From positions 6,583,001 to 6,647,000 of the forward strand of contig NZ_CP114905.1 of assembly GCF_027497195.1 (NCBI RefSeq): 64,000 nt of DNA. The letters run 5' to 3'. The DNA comes from Streptomyces sp. WMMC500 (GTDB lineage Bacteria; Actinomycetota; Actinomycetes; Streptomycetales; Streptomycetaceae). Shown here piece after piece: positions 58,118-64,000 of the stretch (position 1 is the first letter of the stretch; each line of letters begins with the position of its first letter). The position numbers and the translations under genes are program-made. Under the pieces are notes generated by a model. That model saw only the letters and a list, made by a program, of their open reading frames with translations, ran no database searches and had not been told where the DNA came from.

Positions 58118-58182
58118 ACCCCGAACACCGATACACCGATGTGGCTGTGGCGCGTCAGCCCTCCGAAGCGAGGAGGGTACAC

Positions 58183-59625
58183 ATGGCTCATCCGGTACGT
58201 GCACGGCTGCGCGGCCGGCGCCTGCTGCTCGGGACGGCGCTCGCCGGTCTCGTGCTCGGGCTGCTGCCCGCCGCCACGCAGGCGGACACCCGGGCGGATG
58301 CCGGGCCGGACACGGGCCCGGCCGCCGCCGGCAACGACGTCATCGCCAACCTGTGGTCCTGGAACTGGACGTCGGTCGCCGCCGAGTGCACCGACGTGCT
58401 CGGCCCCGCCGGGTACGCCGCCGTGTGGGTGGCGCCGCCCGCCGAATCACTGGCTCACCCCCAGCACCACTGGTGGGACGTCTACCAGCCCTACAGCTAC
58501 GCCCTGAACGGCCGGCTCGGCAGCGAGGCCGACTTCACCGCCATGACCGCCGCCTGCAACGGCGCCGGCGTCGCCGTCTACACCGACGCCGTCGTCAACC
58601 ACACCGCCGCGCAGACCGGCACCGGCTACGCCGGCACCGCGCTCGGCGACAAGTACGCGCCGCCCATGTACTCCCGGGCGGACTACAACGTCGACGTCTG
58701 CAACCGCGAGATCGCCGACTGGAACGACAAGTGGGAGGTGCAGAACTGCGAACTGCTGGGCCTGCCGGACCTCAAGACCGGCAGCGACGCCGTTCGCGAC
58801 AAGATCGCCGGATACCTCAACGCGCAGATCGCGCGCGGCGTCTCCGGCTTCCGCGTGGACGCGGCCAAGCACATCCCGGCCGCCGACCTGGAGGCCGTCG
58901 TGGGCCGGCTGGACGACACCGCGGCCGGCGGGCGGCCGTTCGTCTTCCACGAGGTCTTCCCGGGCGGCACGCCCGCGCCCGACGAGTACTACGGCAGCGG
59001 CCGGGTCCTGGACTTCTTCTTCGGTGACCGGGTGAAGGCCGCGTTCCAGAGCGACATCGCCCAACTGGAGAACCTCGGCCCCGACCAGGGGCTGCTGCCC
59101 GCGCAGAACTCGGTCTCGTTCGTCACCAACCACGACACCGAGCGCAACGGCCGCCACCTGACGTACAAGGACGGCGACACCGCCGTCCTCGCCAACGTCT
59201 TCCAGCTCGGCTGGACGTCCGCGCCGCCCACCGTGTACGCGGGCTTCGCGTTCTCCGGCAACGACGACTCGCCGCCGGCCGACGCGGGCGGCTTCGTCAC
59301 GGGCACGGACTGCGGCGCGGGCTGGTACTGCCTCGACCGCGACCCGCGGATCACGGGCATGGTCGGCTGGCGCAACGCCGTGGGCGACGCGGAGGTCACC
59401 GACTGGCAGTCGCCGCGCGGCAACGTCGTCGGCTTCGGCCGCGGGGGCGCCGGGTTCGTGGCGCTCAACAACACCGGCGAGCCGCTGAGCCAGGAGTTCG
59501 GCACGGCGGTCGCGGACGGCACCTACTGCAACGTGCTCGACGACTGCGCCTCCGAGGTCACCGTCGCCGGCGGGCGGGTCACGCTCGACCTGCCCGCCAA
59601 GGGCGCGGTCGCCTTCCACCCGTAG
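58183..59625 (+). CDS. Secreted alpha-amylase (GH13)
   Basis: A 480-residue extracellular starch hydrolase. A signal peptide ends near residue 34 (AAATQADT region). The catalytic triad is Asp226 (SGFRVDAAKHI), Glu257 (FVFHEVF) and Asp318 (FVTNHDTER); the VYTDAVVNH motif and YQPYSYALNGRLGS place it in GH13 of the streptomycete type. A short domain C ends the protein; no starch-binding CBM20 is attached, unlike many streptomycete amylases. ATG at 58183 with AGGAGG nine bases upstream. Products would feed the malEFG-type importer downstream. Confidence 0.95.
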   Translation: MAHPVRARLRGRRLLLGTALAGLVLGLLPAATQADTRADAGPDTGPAAAGNDVIANLWSWNWTSVAAECTDVLGPAGYAAVWVAPPAESLAHPQHHWWDVYQPYSYALNGRLGSEADFTAMTAACNGAGVAVYTDAVVNHTAAQTGTGYAGTALGDKYAPPMYSRADYNVDVCNREIADWNDKWEVQNCELLGLPDLKTGSDAVRDKIAGYLNAQIARGVSGFRVDAAKHIPAADLEAVVGRLDDTAAGGRPFVFHEVFPGGTPAPDEYYGSGRVLDFFFGDRVKAAFQSDIAQLENLGPDQGLLPAQNSVSFVTNHDTERNGRHLTYKDGDTAVLANVFQLGWTSAPPTVYAGFAFSGNDDSPPADAGGFVTGTDCGAGWYCLDRDPRITGMVGWRNAVGDAEVTDWQSPRGNVVGFGRGGAGFVALNNTGEPLSQEFGTAVADGTYCNVLDDCASEVTVAGGRVTLDLPAKGAVAFHP

Positions 59626-59659
59626 GAGCGGCGCCCCGCGCCCGGCCCGGCGCCCGCGG

Positions 59660-60709
59660 TCACGAACCCGCCGCGGGCGCCGAGGCCGTCGAGCCCCGTA
59701 CCACGAGCTCCGGATGGAAGACGAACTCGGCGTGCGGCGCCGGGGTGCCGCCGATCTCCTCCAGCAGCGCCCGTACCGCCGCCTGCCCCATCGCCGTCAC
59801 CGGCTGGCGCACCGTCGTCAGCGGCGGGTCGGTGAAGGCGATCAGCGGCGAGTCGTCGTAGCCCACCACCGACACCTGCCGCGGCACCGCGAGCCCCCGC
59901 TGCCGCGCCGCGCGGATGGCGCCCAGCGCCATCATGTCGCTCGCGCACACGACCGCCGTGCAGCCGCGGTCCAGCAGTGCCGCCGCCGCGGCCTGGCCGC
60001 CCTCCAGCGAGTACAGCGAGTGCTCGACGTCCGCCCGTGCGTCGTCCTCCGGCACGGACAGCACGTCGCGCATGGAGTCGAGGAACCCCTCGACCTTCCG
60101 CTGTACGGGCACGAAGCGGCCGGGGCCCAGCGCGAGCCCGATGCGGCGGTGGCCCAGGGAGGCCAGGTGGGTCACCGAAAGCCGCATCGCGTCCCGGTCG
60201 TCGGGGGAGATGAACGTGCCCTGGAACTTCTCCGAGTAGCCGTTGATCATCACGAACGGCACGCCCTTGCCCCGCAGCCGCGTGTAACGCTCCATGTCCG
60301 CGGTGGTGTCGGCGTGCAGCCCCGAGACGAAGACGATGCCGTCCACGCCCCGCTCCACGAGCATCTCGGTCAGCTCGTCCTCCGTCGAGCCGCCGGGCGT
60401 CTGCGCCGCCAGCACCGGCGTGTAGCCCTGCCGGGTCAGCGCCTGGCCGATGACCTGGGCGAAACCGGGGAAGATCGGGTTGTCCAACTCGGGGATGAGC
60501 AGCCCGATCAGGCCCGCGCTGCGCCGCCGCAGCTTCACCGGCCGCTCGTAGCCGAGCACGTCGAGCGCGGCCAGCACGGCCTGCCGGGTGGTGTCCGCCA
60601 CGCCCGGCCTGCCGTTCAGCACCCTGCTGACCGTCGCCTCGCTCACCCCGGCCTGGGCCGCGATGTCGGCGAGCCGCGCGGTCGCGGGACCTGACTGTTC
60701 CTGGCGCAC
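59660..60709 (-). CDS. malR: LacI-family repressor (MalR-like)
   Basis: A 349-residue regulator with N-terminal helix-turn-helix TARLADIAAQAGVSEATVSR (residues ~10-29) followed by VLNGRPGVADTTRQAVLAAL, and a periplasmic-binding-like effector domain (SAGLIGLLIPELDNPIFPGF, GHRRIGLALGPGRF, VSVVGYDDSPLIAF). It sits between the amylase and the malE-type gene and shares a 14-bp element with both promoters, so it is probably the maltose-responsive repressor MalR. GTG start at 60709 with GGGAGGA eight bases upstream. Confidence 0.92.
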   Translation of the reverse strand: MRQEQSGPATARLADIAAQAGVSEATVSRVLNGRPGVADTTRQAVLAALDVLGYERPVKLRRRSAGLIGLLIPELDNPIFPGFAQVIGQALTRQGYTPVLAAQTPGGSTEDELTEMLVERGVDGIVFVSGLHADTTADMERYTRLRGKGVPFVMINGYSEKFQGTFISPDDRDAMRLSVTHLASLGHRRIGLALGPGRFVPVQRKVEGFLDSMRDVLSVPEDDARADVEHSLYSLEGGQAAAAALLDRGCTAVVCASDMMALGAIRAARQRGLAVPRQVSVVGYDDSPLIAFTDPPLTTVRQPVTAMGQAAVRALLEEIGGTPAPHAEFVFHPELVVRGSTASAPAAGS

Positions 60710-60746
60710 GTCGTGTCCTCCCTGGTTCTCGGCTGCGACCGTAACT

Positions 60747-60775
60747 CCTTGCAGAAATTCTTTGCAAGGTCTTTC
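60747..60775 (+). promoter_or_regulatory. MalR operator between malR and malE
   Basis: CCTTGCA (60747-60753) and TGCAAGG (60763-60769) form a 23-bp near-palindrome. Its right half continues as TTGCAAGGTCTTTC (60762-60775), the exact reverse complement of GAAAGACCTTGCAA at the amylase promoter. It lies 40-110 bp from both divergent starts, so it can autoregulate malR and control malEFG. Confidence 0.75.
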
Positions 60776-60858
60776 GATCGCATGTCAATCCTGTTAGCTT
60801 CTCGGCGTCCGGCGCCGCGCTGCGCGGTCGCGGTTCCCTGCCCGAAGGAGAGTTCACT

Positions 60859-62145
60859 ATGCGACGTGGCATAGCCGCCACCGCCCTGGCCGCCTCACTT
60901 GCCCTGACGGCCACGGCATGCGGGGACGACGGGGACGGCGGCGACGGCGGCGGGAGCGCTGGCGGGCAGGTGACGATCACCTGGTGGGACACCTCCAACG
61001 CCACCAACGAGGCCCCGACGTACAAGGCGTTGATCAAGGAGTTCGAGAAGGCGCACCCGGACGTCAGGGTCGAGTACGTCAACGTCCCCTTCGACCAGGC
61101 GCAGAACAAGTTCACCACCGCCGCCGGCACCAAGGGCGCCCCGGACGTCATCCGCACCGAGGTCGGCTGGACCGCCTCGTGGGCCAAGTCACAGTTCCTC
61201 GCCCCCCTCGACGGCACCCCCGCGCTGGCGGAGCAGGACGACTTCACGCCGTCGCTGCTGAAGCAGGCGCAGTACGAGGGCACCACCTACGGCGCCCCGA
61301 TCGTCACCGACACGCTCGGGCTGATGTGGAACAAGGAGCTGCTGAAGAAGGCGGGCCACGACGCGCCGCCCGCCGACTGGGACGAGCTGATGGACCTCGC
61401 CGCCGACGTCGAGGACAAGACCGGCGCCGACGGCTTCTGGCTCAACAAGGACCCGTACTACACGCTGCCGTTCCTCTTCGGCGAGGGCACCGACATGGTC
61501 GACGCCGAGGCCGGGAAGATCACCGTCAACTCGCCCGAGGCCGTCACCGGCGTCGAGAAGGCAAAGGAGATCGCCGACGCGCCCGGCACCGCGGACCTGG
61601 ACGTCACCGCCGACGCGTACGCCCACATGCAGGACGCCTTCGTGAACGGCAAGGTCGCCATGATCGTCCAGGGCCCGTGGGAGCTGACGAACGTCTACGC
61701 CGGGTCCGCCTTCAAGGACAAGGCCAACCTCGGCATCGCCCCCGTCCCGGCCGGCTCCACCGGCGAGGCCGGCGCCCCCACCGGCGGCCACAACCTCTCC
61801 GTCTACAACGGCTCCGACGAGGCCCACCAGGAAGCCGCGAAGGAGTTCGTCGGCTGGATGACCTCGGCGAAGACCCAGGCGAAGATCGCGCTGAAGAACG
61901 GCACCCTGCCCACCCGCACCTCCGCCTACACCGACGAGGTCAAGGCCGCCCCCGGCGTCGCCGACTACCAGCAGGTCCTCACCGACACCGCCCAGCCGCG
62001 CCCCGCGCTGCCCGAGTACAGCACCCTGCTCGGCGACGACTTCGCGCAGAACCTCGCTGCGATCCTCAAGGGCGACACCGGCGTCGAGGACGGACTCGAC
62101 GCCACCGCCGAGAAGTTCACCGAGCTGGTCCCCGACTTCTCGTAG
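60859..62145 (+). CDS. malE: Maltose/maltodextrin-binding lipoprotein
   Basis: A 428-residue solute-binding protein. Lipobox TATAC in LALTATACGDDG follows a short signal. The mature protein has the cluster-B sugar-binding fold (VTITWWDTSNATNEAP, YGAPIVTDTLGLMWNKELLK, MIVQGPWELTNVY, GGHNLSVYNGSDE). Divergent from malR and followed by two permeases, with the ATPase probably shared or encoded elsewhere. ATG at 60859 with AAGGAG upstream. Confidence 0.94.
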   Translation: MRRGIAATALAASLALTATACGDDGDGGDGGGSAGGQVTITWWDTSNATNEAPTYKALIKEFEKAHPDVRVEYVNVPFDQAQNKFTTAAGTKGAPDVIRTEVGWTASWAKSQFLAPLDGTPALAEQDDFTPSLLKQAQYEGTTYGAPIVTDTLGLMWNKELLKKAGHDAPPADWDELMDLAADVEDKTGADGFWLNKDPYYTLPFLFGEGTDMVDAEAGKITVNSPEAVTGVEKAKEIADAPGTADLDVTADAYAHMQDAFVNGKVAMIVQGPWELTNVYAGSAFKDKANLGIAPVPAGSTGEAGAPTGGHNLSVYNGSDEAHQEAAKEFVGWMTSAKTQAKIALKNGTLPTRTSAYTDEVKAAPGVADYQQVLTDTAQPRPALPEYSTLLGDDFAQNLAAILKGDTGVEDGLDATAEKFTELVPDFS

Positions 62146-62172
62146 CACCGCAGCGGGCCGGAGGGGCACCGA

Positions 62173-63111
62173 ATGATCAGCAGTCTGAAGCGGTCGTACA
62201 GCCGCCACTGGTACGCCTACGCCATGGTGGCCCCGGTCGTCGCCGTCCTCGGCGTGCTCGTGGCGTACCCGCTGGGCCGGGGCGTCTATCTGTCGCTGAC
62301 CGACGCCACGAGCGACAACGTCGGCCGCACCATCGGCGTCAACGAGATCCCCGACAGCTTCTCCTTCGTCGGCTTCGACCACTACGTCGAGATCCTCACC
62401 GGCAGCGCCGCCGACACCTTCTGGAAGCAGTTCGTCTGGACGCTGTTCTGGACCGCCGCCTGCGTCGCCCTCCACTACGGCATCGGCCTGGGCCTCGCGG
62501 TCCTGCTCAACCGCCGGATGCGCGGGCGCACCCTGTACCGGCTGGCGCTGATCCTGCCGTGGGCGGTGCCGACGTTCGTCACCGTCTTCTCCTGGCGCAT
62601 GATCCTCGCCGACGGCGGCGTGCTGAACTCCGCGTTCGCCTCCTTCGGCCTGCCCGAACCGGCCTGGCTCAGCGAGCCGTTCTGGCAGCGCACGGCCGCG
62701 ATCGTCGTCAACACCTGGTGCGGGGTGCCGTTCATGATGGTCTCGCTGCTCGGCGGGCTGCAGTCGATCCCGAACGAGCTGTACGAGGCCGCCGAGACGG
62801 ACGGCGCCACGCCCTGGCAGCGGTTCCGGTACGTGACGCTGCCCGGCCTGCGCGCGGTGAGCAGCACGGTGATCATGCTGGGCGTGATCTGGACGTTCAA
62901 CCAGTTCATCGTCATCTTCCTGCTGTTCGGCTCCACCGCGCCCGACACCGAGATCCTCGTCACCTGGGCGTACCGGCTCGGCTTCGGCCAGACGCCGCGG
63001 GACTACGCCGGCTCCGCCGCGTACGGCGTGATCATCCTGTCCATGCTCGTCGTGCTGGTGTCGGTCTACCGCCGCTGGCTGAACCGCAACGAGGAGGCGG
63101 TGGCCCGATGA
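62173..63111 (+). CDS. malF: ABC sugar permease, MalF-type
   Basis: A 312-residue inner-membrane permease with about six helices and the EAA motif EAAETDGATPWQRFRYVTLP that contacts the ATPase. Starts 27 bp after malE and overlaps the next permease by an ATGA. Typical streptomycete size for MalF. Confidence 0.94.
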   Translation: MISSLKRSYSRHWYAYAMVAPVVAVLGVLVAYPLGRGVYLSLTDATSDNVGRTIGVNEIPDSFSFVGFDHYVEILTGSAADTFWKQFVWTLFWTAACVALHYGIGLGLAVLLNRRMRGRTLYRLALILPWAVPTFVTVFSWRMILADGGVLNSAFASFGLPEPAWLSEPFWQRTAAIVVNTWCGVPFMMVSLLGGLQSIPNELYEAAETDGATPWQRFRYVTLPGLRAVSSTVIMLGVIWTFNQFIVIFLLFGSTAPDTEILVTWAYRLGFGQTPRDYAGSAAYGVIILSMLVVLVSVYRRWLNRNEEAVAR

Positions 63112-64000
63112 CCCGCCAGACCCGAACCGCCGTCTCCCGCCCCGCGGGCGCCCGCCCGACCCGCGCTGCCCCCTCCCGCCCGACCCGCCCCGGTGGATCC
63201 CGTCCGCGCCGCCGCGGCGAGCGGAGCACCGCCGCGTCCGTCCTGCTGCACGGCACGCTGCTGGCGGCCAGCTTCGTCGCCCTCTTCCCGGTCGTCTGGC
63301 TGGCGTGGATCTCGCTCGGCCCCGACAAGACCGACTTCCTGCACGCCGGCGACATCGCCGGCAAGATCAGCCTGTCGAACTACACGACCGTGCTGTCCGA
63401 CACCGACTTCCTGCACTGGGTCGGCAACTCGCTCGTCGTCAGCCTCGGTACGTGCCTGATCGGCGTCTTCGTCTCCGCCAGCGCCGCCTACGCCGTCTCC
63501 CGCATGCGCTTCCCCGGCCACCGGCAGCTCATGTGGACGTTCCTGGTCACGCAGATGTTCCCGTTCGCGATCCTCATCGTGCCGCTGTACAACATCCTGG
63601 CCGGGCTCGACCTGCTGGACACGTACTGGGCGCTGATCGCCGTCAACCTCACCCAGGCCGTGCCGTACTGCGCCTGGCTGCTCAAGGGCTACTTCGACAC
63701 CATCCCGCACGAGATCGACGAGGCCGGCCGGGTCGACGGGCTCACGCCCTTCGGCACGTTCTGGCGGCTGGTGCTGCCGCTGGCCCGGCCGGGCATGGCG
63801 GTCGCGGCGTTCTACACCTTCATCACCGCGTGGGCGGAGTTCGCCTTCGCGTCGGTGTTCATGCTCAGCTCCGACAAGTACACGCTGCCCATCGGCCTGG
63901 CGACCTTCGTCAGCGAGCACGACCAGCAGTGGAACCTGATGGCCGCCACCGGCGTGCTCATCGGGATCCCGGCCGCGGCGTTCTTCTACCTCGTCCAGCG
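63108..64000 (+). CDS. malG: ABC sugar permease, MalG-type, C-terminus cut by window edge
   Basis: Open from ATG 63108 to the window end (297 codons), so nearly complete. An Arg/Pro-rich N-terminus precedes five helices and the EAA motif DEAGRVDGLTPFGTFWRLVLP. The last visible residues (GIPAAAFFYLVQR) match the end of MalG proteins, so only a few codons are missing. Overlaps malF. Confidence 0.93.
   Translation, partial: MTRQTRTAVSRPAGARPTRAAPSRPTRPGGSRPRRRGERSTAASVLLHGTLLAASFVALFPVVWLAWISLGPDKTDFLHAGDIAGKISLSNYTTVLSDTDFLHWVGNSLVVSLGTCLIGVFVSASAAYAVSRMRFPGHRQLMWTFLVTQMFPFAILIVPLYNILAGLDLLDTYWALIAVNLTQAVPYCAWLLKGYFDTIPHEIDEAGRVDGLTPFGTFWRLVLPLARPGMAVAAFYTFITAWAEFAFASVFMLSSDKYTLPIGLATFVSEHDQQWNLMAATGVLIGIPAAAFFYLVQ

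Overview
The window is a chromosomal segment from a high-GC actinobacterium, almost certainly a Streptomyces or close relative. Third codon positions are nearly all G or C, GTG starts are frequent, ATGA/GTGA stop-start overlaps are common, and gene content and order look streptomycete: glyS, a zinc ABC transporter, zur, uppS and recO adjacent; ppdK; nasA and nirBD; dgt, dnaG and an HrdA-type sigma factor; then a maltose regulon. From memory, the glyS-zur-uppS-recO block matches S. coelicolor SCO2504-SCO2510; I could not check this here. I see no rRNA, tRNA, CRISPR array, transposase, integrase or prophage gene. About 50 protein genes are supported, and both ends cut genes (an MMPL transporter at the left, a MalG-type permease at the right).

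Layout. 1-2.9 kb: end of an MMPL transporter, then a NarL-type two-component pair. 2.9-5.8 kb: an FCD/GntR regulator and a secreted sialidase whose promoter carries a strong palindromic operator. 5.9-12.6 kb: recO, uppS, then on the minus strand znuA-znuC-znuB-zur, followed by glyS. 12.7-16.2 kb: a small zinc-finger-like protein, a TetR regulator, and a divergent aldo-keto reductase / metallo-beta-lactamase-fold pair. 16.4-21.7 kb: a large SARP/AfsR-type regulator divergent from a 14-TM exporter. 21.9-27.4 kb: a membrane Ser/Thr kinase with an outside peptidoglycan-binding domain, then a tightly overlapping five-gene cassette starting with a WXG100-like protein and a putative type VII-secreted protein. 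27.5-31.4 kb: dusB, a NUDIX hydrolase and a debranching-enzyme-like protein. 32-39.6 kb: ppdK, a second Ser/Thr kinase with a seven-blade outside WD40 propeller, a Tat-exported PhoX-like protein and a VOC protein. 39.7-49.5 kb: nitrate/nitrite assimilation (CbiX-like chelatase, nasA, flavoprotein, nirB, nirD), interrupted by cutA, a TauE exporter and a SanA-like protein. 49.6-57.9 kb: dgt, a ferredoxin-reductase-like flavoprotein, a GNAT protein, an orphan histidine kinase closely related to the first one, dnaG and hrdA. 58.2-64 kb: secreted alpha-amylase, LacI-type repressor and malEFG-type transporter.

How the genes fit together. Several regulatory circuits can be read directly. Two Zur-like boxes 22 bp apart cover the znuA promoter, and zur is the last gene of that operon. 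GlnR-like pentamers at exact 11-bp spacing precede both nasA and nirB. A shared TTGCAAnnTCTTTC-type element lies in the amylase promoter and the lacI-malE intergenic region. An inverted repeat sits between the aldo-keto reductase and its divergent neighbour, close to a TetR gene. The sialidase promoter has a near-perfect palindrome just downstream of its -10, half of which recurs before the GntR gene.

The best candidate for an undescribed system is the 23.9-27.4 kb cassette: a WXG100-like small protein, a type VII-signal protein with a hydrophobic hairpin, a small membrane protein and two unassigned soluble proteins, directly downstream of the peptidoglycan-sensing kinase. The pair of membrane kinases with different outside sensor modules and the pair of near-identical histidine kinases are also worth attention.
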